A DNA stretch of 64,000 nt. It comes from JAYWGN01 sp043778255. Lineage in GTDB: Bacteria > Bacteroidota > Bacteroidia > Chitinophagales > Chitinophagaceae. The notes beneath the pieces are model-generated. The model made no database searches and was not told the origin of the DNA. It saw only the letters and a program-made list of their open reading frames with translations. Both the position numbers and the translations under genes were made by a program. The stretch's first letter is position 1. Each line of letters begins with the position of its first letter. Positions 26,801 to 35,621 of this stretch are shown here, one piece after another. The stretch lies in assembly GCA_043778255.1 (NCBI GenBank), contig JAYWGN010000047.1, positions 1 to 64,000 of the forward strand, given 5' to 3'.

Positions 26801-29531
26801 TGTTGTAACTAGCAATGGTACCATCAGCATCTGTACCACTAAGTGGTGCAGCTACAGCAGCAATTGCCCCTGTATTTGGTACAGTAGGGTTTACGACTGT
26901 ATTTGCAACCGGCGGGTTGTTAGTAATTGGTAAAGTGTAAGTTGCTGTATTGCTAACCGTATTTTGATTATCGGTTGCAAAATATGTAAAGGTTTGATTG
27001 CCTACTGGAGTACCAGGCAAAGGATCGTATTGTAAGGTTGCCATTTGGGCTGGTGTTAATACTGTACCAGCAGTAATTGTTGTTGTAACTCCACCAACAA
27101 CAGCAGTAAGTGTTCCTGAGGCTGGTATAGTAGCTATTGTATAAGTAGCTATTGTACCATTAGCATCAGTAGCTACTAAGTTAGGAATACTTGTAGCGGC
27201 ATTATTATTACTCATTGCAGGAGCAGTAATATTTTGTGCTACTGGTGGTGTATTAGCTAGTATTGGAGTACTATATGTTGCCGGAGTACTTATTTGTCCA
27301 TTATTGTCTACCGAAGTATAGGTAAGGGTAGCAGTAGTACCAGCACCCGTAATAGCTGGGTAAAAGTATAAACTTGCAGCCTGAGCTGGTGTTAAGGGTG
27401 TGCCAACGGCTAAAGGTATTAATTGTGCTTGTGTACAAGCACCAACACCATTAGGACAATAAAAATAGGTGCCGGTACTAGCAGGCGGTAAACTTGTAAT
27501 ATTGTAACTAGTTACCGTACCATCAACATCACTACCATTAAGTCCTTGTACTATTGTTGCGTCGTTATAACTTGTAATTGCAGTATTTAATACGTTAGCT
27601 GCAGTTGGTGGTTTGTTAGTAACAGGTATAGCATAGCTAGCTGTATTACTTACTAAGCCAGTATTATCAGTACTTGTATAATTAAATGTAGCTGTACCTA
27701 TAAATGTAGGGTTTGGTGTAAACTTAAGTGTAGCCATTTGAGCAGGTGTAAGTACCTGGCCAGCCGCTAATACTGTAACTACGCCACCTATAACTGCTGT
27801 AAGTGTACCTTGTGCTGCAGTTGGTACTGAACTTAAGGAATAAGATGCTATGGTGCCATCTGCATCGGCACCTACTAATGGTGCAATACTTGTAGCACCA
27901 GCATTATTTGCTATTGGCGAACTAGCAATATTGCTACTTACAGGTGGGTTACTAACTTCTATATTACCACAACCTAAGGTAGGTACATTATTAGTAGTAG
28001 TGGTAGCAATAGGCCCAAAGCCTGTATTGCCTACGCCTACACCACCATCGGTAGCGCCAAATTTTTGAGTTGCAGTATTGGCCGAAGTGGTATAAGTTAA
28101 ACCTGAAATACCACCATTTACATTAGGGGCAGTAGTAACGGTGCAACTGCTCAATACAAAACCACCACCACCACCACCGCCAGGGCCATGTTCATAATAA
28201 GCTAATGCATTACCACCATTGCCACCTGTTGCAGATATTGTGTAGCCTATATTACCACCACAAACTGTGGTAGCTGCCAATACAATACTGCCCCCTGCAC
28301 CACCACCACCACCGCCATCGGTATTGTTGGCTCCTGCTTGTATTCCTATGGCATTAGATCCATTGCTTGTTAATGCACCTGTACCAGTAAATGATTTTGC
28401 TTTAATTATGATAATACCGCCGCCAGTAGCTCCACTTAATGAAGCTTCTTGTGCAGCAGTACTGTTATTAGCATTTCCAGAGCCACCACCACCACCCATT
28501 ATAACTCTACCTAATGCACGTTGTGCAAATGGACTACCACCATCGCCACCAACTGTAAGTAAAGATGACCAACTGTTACCACCTTTGCCACCAACACCTG
28601 CATTAGCACCACCACCACCACCGCAGTTATGCGAATTGTCTGATGGTGAACCGTCAGTAGAACCACCACCAGCATTGCCAGGAGCTCCACGACCAAAAGA
28701 GCCGTTTATATAACCCTCAGCTGTATTATCAACTCTTGCTGCTGTTGGTTCATCAAAAATATATCTTGGTGTACCTGCAATACCCTCACCTTTAGAGGCA
28801 TTAAGTGTAGAGGTTGACATAGTACGTACATCTGTGTTAGCAAATGTATTATTACCACCATAATTAATTCCCGCACCACCTCTAAAGCCTTTTCCATTCA
28901 TATTAATAGAGCCAGTGAGGTTAAATGTATTGGCTACTTCTAATATAACTACTCCACCACTTGTACCATTCCAAGGTGCACCTGTTAATGCTGCACTAAC
29001 GGTTAGGTCATAGTATTTTGGTACTTTAACAACTTGGTATCTACGTATGGCAGTAGTTGCTGTATAGTTTTGGTTACAATAACCATACTTTAATGGGGCA
29101 CTAAAGTTAATAGTAGTACCACTTACCGATGCAACATTAGCATATTCATAATACCCAACTGAGTTGGCGTTAGTGTAACCAGTAGCACTTGTAGTAGTTG
29201 CAATTGGTACTGTACCTACACCAGAACCGTCACCATATTGATCGGAGTTTGTAGTGTTAATATCAGCTCCTTGCATTTGTATTAGTACTACCAAATCTCC
29301 TGCCACAATAGTAGAGGCATTGCCTGCTGCATTAATAGTACCAACAGTTGTACTTGTAGCACCAGGTGTACAAGTAGCACCACCAGCACCAGGGTAATAA
29401 CTATTAGCTATAAAATTAGCAGTGGATAAAGTAGTTGTACCAGCTGTTGGCATTACACTACATTGACTTACCCCAATATAACTATTGGTAAGTAATAGGA
29501 GTAAAAAAATAAGAGAGGTCAATTGTTTCAT
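23847..29531 (-). CDS. Giant repeat protein with type A T9SS sorting domain
   Basis: A 1894-residue secreted protein. A signal peptide (LLLLLTNSYIGVSQ) is followed by a Gly/Ala/Asn-rich region to about residue 520 with many GGGG runs. Ten tandem cadherin/Ig-like modules of about 105 residues come next, each with DxDGTIASY, a conserved PAQAATLQFxP-type segment and YTxTDNxGxVS. The C-terminal part has a FnIII-like block (LPVSLLSFTATKEG, KWATTREINTKYIVIERS). The type A sorting domain follows (DAYPNPVTNYVMVTLP, GKKVQFILVNTIGQ, LAKGIYMLQ), so T9SS should export and anchor it. Adhesive or matrix function is inferred. The repetitive DNA leaves long antisense open frames that are not genes. Confidence 0.9.
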   Translation of the reverse strand: MKQLTSLIFLLLLLTNSYIGVSQCSVMPTAGTTTLSTANFIANSYYPGAGGATCTPGATSTTVGTINAAGNASTIVAGDLVVLIQMQGADINTTNSDQYGDGSGVGTVPIATTTSATGYTNANSVGYYEYANVASVSGTTINFSAPLKYGYCNQNYTATTAIRRYQVVKVPKYYDLTVSAALTGAPWNGTSGGVVILEVANTFNLTGSINMNGKGFRGGAGINYGGNNTFANTDVRTMSTSTLNASKGEGIAGTPRYIFDEPTAARVDNTAEGYINGSFGRGAPGNAGGGSTDGSPSDNSHNCGGGGGANAGVGGKGGNSWSSLLTVGGDGGSPFAQRALGRVIMGGGGGSGNANNSTAAQEASLSGATGGGIIIIKAKSFTGTGALTSNGSNAIGIQAGANNTDGGGGGGAGGSIVLAATTVCGGNIGYTISATGGNGGNALAYYEHGPGGGGGGGFVLSSCTVTTAPNVNGGISGLTYTTSANTATQKFGATDGGVGVGNTGFGPIATTTTNNVPTLGCGNIEVSNPPVSSNIASSPIANNAGATSIAPLVGADADGTIASYSLSSVPTAAQGTLTAVIGGVVTVLAAGQVLTPAQMATLKFTPNPTFIGTATFNYTSTDNTGLVSNTASYAIPVTNKPPTAANVLNTAITSYNDATIVQGLNGSDVDGTVTSYNITSLPPASTGTYFYCPNGVGACTQAQLIPLAVGTPLTPAQAASLYFYPAITGAGTTATLTYTSVDNNGQISTPATYSTPILANTPPVAQNITAPAMSNNNAATSIPNLVATDANGTIATYTIATIPASGTLTAVVGGVTTTITAGTVLTPAQMATLQYDPLPGTPVGNQTFTYFATDNQNTVSNTATYTLPITNNPPVANTVVNPTVPNTGAIAAVAAPLSGTDADGTIASYNITTVPPSSTGVYFYCATGTLPSCTPVAINGPITLTAAQAATLQFDPATTGTGLNATLTFNVVDNNGNVSTTPATYTTPVGTPPANPAPVAQNLANTPINTGSGFANINPPSATDANGTIASYNINAPSCGVLQYKVGGVGAAYTVIATYPITLTPAERATLQFSPASGTPCAAGTTASFTYTATDNLGAVSNTATVTIPIRANTPPIANNVVNNPVGPNPPATPAAPLTASDADGTIASYQILSLPPASSGIYYYCPNGAGACTQAQLVALVVGTPLTPAQAASIYFDPAVTGGGTTATLTFTATDNSGAVSSVGSYSTPISNLPPNAQNLVSTPIPNTNGATTLPGLVGTDVDGTIANYNITSLPVSGTLSLNGTAVTIGQSLTVAQASQLVYTPATGGVTPVGNQTFNYTTTDNSGAVSNTASVTIPITNTPPVANPTITNPVVVGSGAAAIPALSGSDVQGIITGYRITTMPTCGTLTYVIGGVTTTITAASLPLNLTPAQAATIQFNPSTGSTVCAAGASSTFNFVSIDNNGQASLPAPYTIPIVTATNPILPVGTPPVANNLTAGAYASSNGTAQNLGNLVNGVVTGSVPLSATAGSSAVTNFLISSLPPTSQGVLSIGGVPLTVGQSLTPAQAASIQFTPAANYQGPVTFNYAAVDANGNTSAPATYTILVVDPAPIATNTTSLTIIKSTAIANNIPALTGSDNGNTIAATTSITNYTVSSMPPASQGTVTAVIGGVVTTLAVGTVLTPAQAATLQFTPNPTYTGTAFVFNYTATDNLGQVSSPAVYTIPLSGGALLPVSLLSFTATKEGNNSQLKWATTREINTKYIVIERSSNGVTFNILTTLNAQGNSNNIQNYNYLDMATNTGVNYYRLKIIDINGAITYSDIRKVNFAKVIKIDAYPNPVTNYVMVTLPDTWLGKKVQFILVNTIGQQLNTKIIVNAIQTERLQTDNLAKGIYMLQANNIDNGEKAVLKIIVE

Positions 29532-29710
29532 AAAAAAAATTATAAATTAATGATGTTAAAAACTATAACATTCCAATGACGCTAATTTTTTACAATTGGT
29601 TTCAATCATATTAACTTTTTTTTGCAAAAAAGTACATTTTCAATAAAATTGGGTGCTACTCGTAATTAAAATGTAGAATTTACTAATAGTAGTAGATAGT
29701 AAAATTACTA

Positions 29711-30009
29711 GAATTAAGGAAAAGTGTTAGATGGTAGAAGTGAGAAGTTAGAAGTACAAATTAAGAAATTAAGGAATTAAGTTAGAGGTGGGAGGTGAGA
29801 AGTTAGAAGTACAAATTAAGAAATTAAGGAATTAAGTTAGAGGTGGGAAGTGAGAGGTGGGAGGTAAGAGGTGAGAAGTACAAATTAAGAAATTAAGGAA
29901 TTAAGTTAGAGGTGGGAGGTGAGAAGTGAGATGTGAGTGTTGAGATGAGAGAGGTGAGAGGTAAGAAGTGATAGGTAAGAGGTTGAAAGTGGGTGTTAGG
30001 GGTTATTGG
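29711..30009 (+). repeat. 300-bp intergenic heptanucleotide tract, GTnnGAR family
   Basis: Most of the 495-bp gap 29532-30026 is built of 7-nt words such as GTTAGAG, GTGGGAG, GTGAGAA, GTTAGAA, GTACAAA and GTAAGAG. A 55-nt super-unit containing the phrase TTAAGAAATTAAGGAATTAA recurs three times, and the last 90 nt are more irregular. The plus strand is almost pyrimidine-free apart from T. The remaining 29532-29710 is AT-rich, and I see no gene there. Confidence 0.9.
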
Positions 30010-30026
30010 TTTGATGGAGGTTTTTT

Positions 30027-31412
30027 CTAGTCTAAGTCTAATTCATTATCCCAGTCGGCTCTTACTGATAATTTTTTGGATATAAGGGTTACTAATTCTG
30101 GTTGTTTTTTGGTAGTGTAATAACTGCCCGTATCCCATAAGCCATTATTATTATCATCTTGCAATATGCGTAAGTCATACTCACCAGGTGGTAAGTTGGC
30201 TATAGTTAATTTTAATGATTTTAGTGGGTAGGTAAATGCAATATTGTCGTTTTGTACTAGCTGCAATATCCAATGTTGGGCAAGGTTGAGTGCATTAAAC
30301 CTTATAGTTACTTTGCCATATTCTGTTATAGCTTTTGTAGTAAATTTTAAGGTATCTGTTTTTGTTAAGAAATTATTTTTTGAATCAGTAGCAAATGTAT
30401 TTTGTATTATTAATCGGTAGTTAGTTTGTGGTGCCCAATTAGTTTTTAATGTTATTTCTTTTTTGTTGGAGTCAACTGTTATTTGCTTGCTTAGGTTTTG
30501 TTTGTATGTAGTGTCAGTAAGTGTTAGTTTATTAGTATCAATAGTTAGTGTTTTTTGGTTAAATATTATTTTTAAGTTACTCAAAATATCTTGCCCTGTT
30601 GCACTTAGGTTGGTGGAGTACTTTAGTTTATCTTTTGGGGTGGTTTTAGTATCATCTATTTTGGGTATTTCTTTTTCTTGTATGTAGGCATATAATTGCA
30701 CATTAGTTATATTATTTGCTGCATTAATTGATGTAGCATTATACCCAAATAATTGCTTTGGCGATTGGTATTTTTTTTGTCCTCCTTCGTCGGCAATGGT
30801 GTATATGTTAAATGTTTTTGAGGGTAAGTTAATAAAGCTAAAGCTACCGTCGGCACTTAATTTGGTGTAGTACTTTGGTCGTTGTTTGGTTACCGCTGAG
30901 TCACTTAGGTTGTTATGTAATATTACAATTAATGTAGTATCTACTTTGCCCGTTTCGGCTAGTATTACTTTACCACTTATTTTGTTACTATCAATATAAT
31001 TGCCTGTGCTAAATGTATATACTAGGTCATTTAATTTATTGCCTTCATTTACATCTTTTATTGCTCCATTTATTGCAATGCTATAGGTGGTATTTGCTTC
31101 AAGGCTATCTTTAAGTTTTATGGTTACGGTTTTTAGTTTTCCATTTATTTCGGGTGGTATATTGGGTAATGGCGATATTACAACTTTATTTATAGCATCT
31201 TCTACCTGTATGTATTCATCAAAGTTGAGGGTAATTGTTTTTTCTTTATTATTAAGTGCATTATTGGTAGGGTTTACTTTTAGTAATACAGGTGCTAGGC
31301 TATCTCTACTGCCACCTACTGGAGGCACTATATTGGCACACCCACTTGGTAAAGTATTAATTATAAATAAAAATGCAATTACTATTACTGCACTTAAATA
31401 TTTGGTAAACAT
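30027..31412 (-). CDS. Lipoprotein with N-terminal Ig-like (Big_5) domain
   Basis: A 461-residue lipoprotein conserved in Bacteroidota. The signal peptide ends in the lipobox PSGC (about residue 25). The mature N-terminus (PPVGGSRDSLAPVLLKVNP, then NNKEKTITLNFDEYI and LEANTTYSIAINGAIKD) is the Ig-like Big_5 module. A middle region resembles a carboxypeptidase-regulatory fold (NKISGKVIL, SFSFINLPSKTFNIYTIAD), and the C-terminus reads YDLRILQDDNNNGLWDTGSY. The ATG at 31412 is preferred to a start five residues earlier because a TAnnTTTG box ends 4 nt before it. An outer-membrane location is likely; the role is unknown. Confidence 0.85.
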   Translation of the reverse strand: MFTKYLSAVIVIAFLFIINTLPSGCANIVPPVGGSRDSLAPVLLKVNPTNNALNNKEKTITLNFDEYIQVEDAINKVVISPLPNIPPEINGKLKTVTIKLKDSLEANTTYSIAINGAIKDVNEGNKLNDLVYTFSTGNYIDSNKISGKVILAETGKVDTTLIVILHNNLSDSAVTKQRPKYYTKLSADGSFSFINLPSKTFNIYTIADEGGQKKYQSPKQLFGYNATSINAANNITNVQLYAYIQEKEIPKIDDTKTTPKDKLKYSTNLSATGQDILSNLKIIFNQKTLTIDTNKLTLTDTTYKQNLSKQITVDSNKKEITLKTNWAPQTNYRLIIQNTFATDSKNNFLTKTDTLKFTTKAITEYGKVTIRFNALNLAQHWILQLVQNDNIAFTYPLKSLKLTIANLPPGEYDLRILQDDNNNGLWDTGSYYTTKKQPELVTLISKKLSVRADWDNELDLD

Positions 31413-31416
31413 GTTG

Positions 31417-31424
31417 CAAAAGTA
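31417..31424 (-). promoter_or_regulatory. -7 box of the Ig-like lipoprotein gene
   Basis: TACTTTTG, then CAAC, then ATG on the minus strand: 4-nt spacing. It overlaps the in-frame codons upstream of the chosen start. Confidence 0.5.
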
Positions 31425-31459
31425 CAAAATTAGTAGGGTTGCATAGTTGTATAAAAAAG

Positions 31460-33661
31460 TTAATTTTTGGCTAATTCAGCTGCCCATTCTTTAAAGTATG
31501 TTACTGCTCTTATTTCGGCAAAGGTATAATTATCGCCAAGGTTTTGCTTTATGGCACTATAGCCCGGTTCAGTATTACGTTCAATTGCTGCTAGTATAGT
31601 TTCTAACTTTTCGTCCGTTACAAAGTAGGAAATGGGTATCTCCCCTTTTTTTAAATAAGTACTCAAATGCCCTTCTATAGTGCTTTCGGCTAGGTATCTT
31701 TCTTTTGCTATATCGGGTATTGACATTCCTTTTTTATAAGCCTCAAAGCTAAGTGCTGCACTGCTTAGTTCGCTTTTTGGTGCTTTTGTTGGCTGTTGTA
31801 GTTTGGGATCGTAAGGCTTTATAGCATCATGTGCTGCTACAAATACTTCGTTATTGTAACTGGCTTGGTTAAGCTTTTGTAGCATTGTCCAAAGTTCTGT
31901 TTCGTATTTTTTTACTGTAGCAAGGTATATTTTTATTTTACTGGCTGCACCAATTTCTTTGCTATGTAGTTGCAAAGGTTGTAATATATAATTGCAAATT
32001 GCGCTGCTAAAATATAGTAATGCTTTATTGGTTCTACTTTTTATATTTTCTAAGTCAATTGGTTGCTTCGTAAATATTTGTTTTAACTCGGTTTGAAATT
32101 TTATAGCAATATCATTTAATGCAATTGCTTTGTTGTACATACTGGTAGCTGTACTAAGTGCTTTTTCCTGTTCAGGTATTTTTTTGGTAGGTATCAAATT
32201 TTTATACTGTTCCAATAACACAATCATTTTAGTGAAACTAAAAAACTGGATTAACTGGTTTTGCATATAAGCATCTTTTTCCATTGTTAATACTCGTTGT
32301 AGTTCATCTTCTTTTGCTTCTTCTTTTGCAAATGCAATTATTCTAGCATCTGTATTTATTGCTGTTCTATCTATTTTGCTTTGTAATGTAAGTCCTTGCA
32401 AACTAGTACAACGGCTTAAGGCTACATATACTTGGCCTGCTGCAAATGATTGGCCTGCATCAATTATAATTTTTTCAAAAGTAAGCCCTTGGCTTTTGTG
32501 TATGGTAATGGCCCAAGCTAGCCGTATTGGGTATTGTGTATAGCTGCCCAGTTCATTTTCTTCTATTTCGTTAGCATCGGTTATACTGTAGCGTATATTT
32601 TTCCAAGTTTCAGTTTTTAACTCATAGGGTGTTATGTCGTTTTCAAATACTGCTGTTATTTTATCTTTTTCTATTTTGTTAATGGTAGCCAATTTGCCAT
32701 TGTAATATTTTTTTTCGGTGCTACTATCATTTTTTATAAACATTATTTGAGCACCTTCTTTTAATTGCAATTCCATATCGTTAGGTAGTAGCTTGTCGTT
32801 AAAGTCGCCCTTTACTTCACCTTTAAATGTTACTGTACTGGTGTTAAGTTTTGCCAGTTCTTTTTCATTAATATTGTTGGCTTTATAGTTATGTGTAGTT
32901 AGTACTATGGCCGTATTTTTTGAGGCTAATGATTCAGGCACATACAAATCATTCAGTATTTCCAAATCATCGTTGGTGGTATGGTTATTTCTTATTCTGT
33001 TAAGTATATCAATAAATTGTTGATCGGTTTGTCGGTATATTTTTTTAAGTTCTATATACAATGGTTTATGCTCCTGCATTACTTGGGCACTAAAAAAAAA
33101 TGGGGTTTCGTAGTAGCCTTCTAGCAGTTGCCACTCTTGCTCTGGTACTACAGGTGGTAGCTGGTACATATCGCCAATAAGTAGTACTTGTACACCGCCA
33201 AAAGGCAAATGGTAGGTACGTCGGTATTGTCGTAATATGGCATCTATAGCATCTAACACATCGGCTCGTACCATACTTATTTCATCAATTATAAGTAGCT
33301 GCAATTCGTTTATTAGTTTACGTTTGTCGTTGTTAAATTTTATGTTTTTAAATAAGGTATGCTTATCAGATATATTTGCTGCACTACCACCAAACTTGCT
33401 GCCACTATGGCTTTGGGGTATGTAAGGGCTAAATGGTAATTGAAAAAACGAATGCATAGTAACGCCACCTGCATTAATAGCGGCTACACCTGTGGGTGCT
33501 ACTACTACGGTATTTTTTATAGTATTTTCTTTTATATGTTTAAGAAAGGTTGTTTTGCCAGTACCAGCTTTACCCGTTAAAAAAATTGATTGGTTGGTAT
33601 TATTTACCAACTCTACTGCTAGGGTAAATATGGTGTTGGTGTTGTCTTGTTGTGTTGCCAT
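31460..33661 (-). CDS. PIF1/RecD-like DNA helicase with C-terminal helix-turn-helix
   Basis: A 733-residue superfamily 1B helicase. Motif I is FLTGKAGTGKTT, motif Ia VVVAPTGVAAINAGG, Walker B LLIIDEISMVRADV, motif III LLIGDMYQLPPV, motif V AITIHKSQGLTFEKI and motif VI VYVALSRCTSLQGL. After a helical stretch, the C-terminal 100 residues carry a helix-turn-helix segment (FEAYKKGMSIPDIAKERYLA) like that at the end of RecQ-type helicases. It probably unwinds forked or G-rich DNA 5' to 3', as PIF1 relatives do. Its start lies 6 bp after a TerB-like gene, so the two are likely co-transcribed. Confidence 0.92.
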   Translation of the reverse strand: MATQQDNTNTIFTLAVELVNNTNQSIFLTGKAGTGKTTFLKHIKENTIKNTVVVAPTGVAAINAGGVTMHSFFQLPFSPYIPQSHSGSKFGGSAANISDKHTLFKNIKFNNDKRKLINELQLLIIDEISMVRADVLDAIDAILRQYRRTYHLPFGGVQVLLIGDMYQLPPVVPEQEWQLLEGYYETPFFFSAQVMQEHKPLYIELKKIYRQTDQQFIDILNRIRNNHTTNDDLEILNDLYVPESLASKNTAIVLTTHNYKANNINEKELAKLNTSTVTFKGEVKGDFNDKLLPNDMELQLKEGAQIMFIKNDSSTEKKYYNGKLATINKIEKDKITAVFENDITPYELKTETWKNIRYSITDANEIEENELGSYTQYPIRLAWAITIHKSQGLTFEKIIIDAGQSFAAGQVYVALSRCTSLQGLTLQSKIDRTAINTDARIIAFAKEEAKEDELQRVLTMEKDAYMQNQLIQFFSFTKMIVLLEQYKNLIPTKKIPEQEKALSTATSMYNKAIALNDIAIKFQTELKQIFTKQPIDLENIKSRTNKALLYFSSAICNYILQPLQLHSKEIGAASKIKIYLATVKKYETELWTMLQKLNQASYNNEVFVAAHDAIKPYDPKLQQPTKAPKSELSSAALSFEAYKKGMSIPDIAKERYLAESTIEGHLSTYLKKGEIPISYFVTDEKLETILAAIERNTEPGYSAIKQNLGDNYTFAEIRAVTYFKEWAAELAKN

Positions 33662-33667
33662 AAGTTA

Positions 33668-34012
33668 TTAATCTTCGGTATGCCAATTGGTGTACAGGTA
33701 ATCAAATAATTTGTTTTCTTCGGGTACTATTTTGCCATCGGCTTTAATAATAGCCACTGCAAATTGTAGTAATTTGTGCTGCTCATTTTGTGTAGTAAGT
33801 GTGTGGTAAGTATCCATATTGCTATGCATAAATGCTTCATAATCTGTTAAGGGTAATACGGTAAGAAAAGCCAATTCCTCATCTAAATTTTTTGTGAATT
33901 GAAATTCATTTTCTAACCACTTTTTAATGATAGCATCTTCTTTTTTATGCGGTTCACCATCAACCATACTGAGTAGCATTAATATATTGTAGCCTGCAAT
34001 TTCCTTTGTCAT
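33668..34012 (-). CDS. TerB-like protein
   Basis: A 114-residue, all-helical cytoplasmic protein. The C-terminal half (LLQFAVAIIKADGKIVPEEN) carries the repeated acidic metal-binding-like ADG-x-x-x-x-E pattern of the tellurite-resistance TerB fold, and an N-terminal half-repeat reads MVDGEPHKKEDAII. It is the first gene of a two-gene unit with the helicase, only 6 bp apart. Known TerB-like proteins occur in stress and defence contexts, but no other ter genes are nearby, so function is open. Confidence 0.75.
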   Translation of the reverse strand: MTKEIAGYNILMLLSMVDGEPHKKEDAIIKKWLENEFQFTKNLDEELAFLTVLPLTDYEAFMHSNMDTYHTLTTQNEQHKLLQFAVAIIKADGKIVPEENKLFDYLYTNWHTED

Positions 34013-34082
34013 TATGTAGTAATTTTGTGCAAAATAATATTTATTTTATTAATAATAATCTACAATTTTAATTATACCTATA

Positions 34083-34724
34083 ATGCAACCTATACTTTAC
34101 TACTGTTACGATGCTTACTGTGGTTGGTGCTTTGGCAATAGAGATACAATGGCACAAGTTTATAAAACATATAATACAACACTAAGTGTAGAAGTATTAA
34201 GTGGTGGTATGGTAATAAATGCTACCCCAAAGCCAATAAGCCTTACTGCCGACTACATAAAAAATGCTTATGGCAATGTGCAAACTGCTACTGGCTGCAC
34301 CTTTGGGGCCGATTACCTATGGCACATTAACAACCCCCATAAAAGCGATTGGTACCCTAGCAGTGAAAAACCTGCTATTGCTATGAGTGTATTTAAAGAT
34401 ACATACCCTACAATGCAATTGCAATTTGCAAATGATTTGCTCTATGCTTTGCATTACGATGGTAGAGATTTGTGTGACGATGAAAGTTACCGGCATTTAT
34501 TGGTAAAATATAATATTGATGCAACTACATTTTACCAAAAAATAAAAGAAAAAACCTATAACGATGCAGCCTATGCAGAGTTTAAAGTATGCCAGCAATT
34601 AGGAGTTAAAGGCTTTCCTACACTGTACTTACAACTACCCAACAAAGCCGTACATGCTATTACCAATGGCTATACTAGCTTTACTATTATAAAGGAACGT
34701 ATTGATTTGTTATTGACTCCTTAA
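34083..34724 (+). CDS. DsbA-family (FrnE-like) thiol oxidoreductase
   Basis: A 213-residue thioredoxin-fold protein with the helical insertion of DsbA/FrnE. The active site CGWC (YDAYCGWCFG, about residues 11-14) lies right at the N-terminus with no signal peptide, so the enzyme is cytoplasmic. The cis-proline loop GFPTL is near residue 180. FrnE-type proteins reduce or isomerise disulfides and are often stress-linked. It is divergent from the TerB-like gene and convergent with the flavin reductase. Confidence 0.88.
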   Translation: MQPILYYCYDAYCGWCFGNRDTMAQVYKTYNTTLSVEVLSGGMVINATPKPISLTADYIKNAYGNVQTATGCTFGADYLWHINNPHKSDWYPSSEKPAIAMSVFKDTYPTMQLQFANDLLYALHYDGRDLCDDESYRHLLVKYNIDATTFYQKIKEKTYNDAAYAEFKVCQQLGVKGFPTLYLQLPNKAVHAITNGYTSFTIIKERIDLLLTP

Positions 34725-34739
34725 CCCCAAATTGCCTAC

Positions 34740-35612
34740 CTATAGCAATACCTGCCAAGCAGTAGTTACATCGTTATTGTCAAGCAATTGTTTGGCGTAA
34801 GTATGTATTTCCATTTCCATTTCGGTAGGGTTAATGCTGTAGTATTGTACTATTTGCTTTAGCCTTTTATCGTTAAAGTTTGCATCTATTTGCGGTAGGG
34901 TTGTTACATTAGCCAATTGCCCTAAGTTGTTGCCTGTAAGTATAGTGCTATGCCTAATGCTTTGTGGCAGGGCATTTACACCTATTCCTAATTGTGTGTT
35001 GGGTTTAGCTACTGTAAACATATTGGTACTATCTACCTTGCAATACCAATCGCCTCCTAGCCTTGCTATGTGGTTTGTTTTGGTTTGGTCTATAGTGTTA
35101 TCGGTATTAAGTATTGCATCGTTTATATGCATTGTAATTACCTCTGCTATTACTAATTGGCCGGCTCCACCTTGGTTACCCATACTTTTTACTTCAAGTA
35201 CTTTGCATTCCATTTGTATATTACTTTCGGCTACTCGTGGTGGCTTTATATGCAAGCTAGGTAGTGCCGTAAAACCTGCTTTTTCAAACTCATTAACACC
35301 TGCTGGGTATTCGCAACTACTCAAACTCATTTGCTGTACCATATTATAATCCACTATATTAATTACTACTTCGGGTACGGCTATTACATTTTGTAGGGTA
35401 TGTTTGGTAGTATTATCTCTACCTCGCCTTGCTGGCGAAAATATTACAATTGGGGGTTGGCTACTGAACACATTAAAAAAACTAAAAGGACTTAAATTTA
35501 CTTCGCCATGTTCATTAATAGTACTTGCAAAAGCAATAGGACGTGGCGCTACAGCACATTGTAAGTAATTTTGTTTTTGGGCTGTGGTTATGTCGTTAAA
35601 TTCTATAGTCAT
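34740..35612 (-). CDS. Flavin reductase-like FMN-binding protein
   Basis: A 290-residue protein of the flavin reductase/DIM6-NTAB family. The split-barrel FMN site is visible as VAPRPIAFASTINEHG, NLSPFSFFNVFSSQPP and FSPARRGRDNTTKHT. A C-terminal extension of about 100 residues follows the core, as in many Bacteroidota homologues. Such proteins supply reduced flavin or act as oxidoreductases; the substrate is unknown. It follows gldD by 9 bp on the same strand and may be the last gene of that transcript. Confidence 0.9.
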   Translation of the reverse strand: MTIEFNDITTAQKQNYLQCAVAPRPIAFASTINEHGEVNLSPFSFFNVFSSQPPIVIFSPARRGRDNTTKHTLQNVIAVPEVVINIVDYNMVQQMSLSSCEYPAGVNEFEKAGFTALPSLHIKPPRVAESNIQMECKVLEVKSMGNQGGAGQLVIAEVITMHINDAILNTDNTIDQTKTNHIARLGGDWYCKVDSTNMFTVAKPNTQLGIGVNALPQSIRHSTILTGNNLGQLANVTTLPQIDANFNDKRLKQIVQYYSINPTEMEMEIHTYAKQLLDNNDVTTAWQVLL

Positions 35613-35621
35613 TTTATTTAC

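Noticed and set aside
28267..28713. 148-residue plus-strand open frame rich in proline, and several other frames antisense to the giant T9SS gene
   Set aside because: It is the antisense of GGGG-rich coding DNA; the Pro runs mirror Gly codons. The minus-strand gene has signal peptide, modules and sorting domain, so the plus frame is a shadow.
29711..30009. Possible CRISPR array
   Set aside because: Repeats are contiguous 7-nt words without unique spacers, and no cas genes occur in the window.
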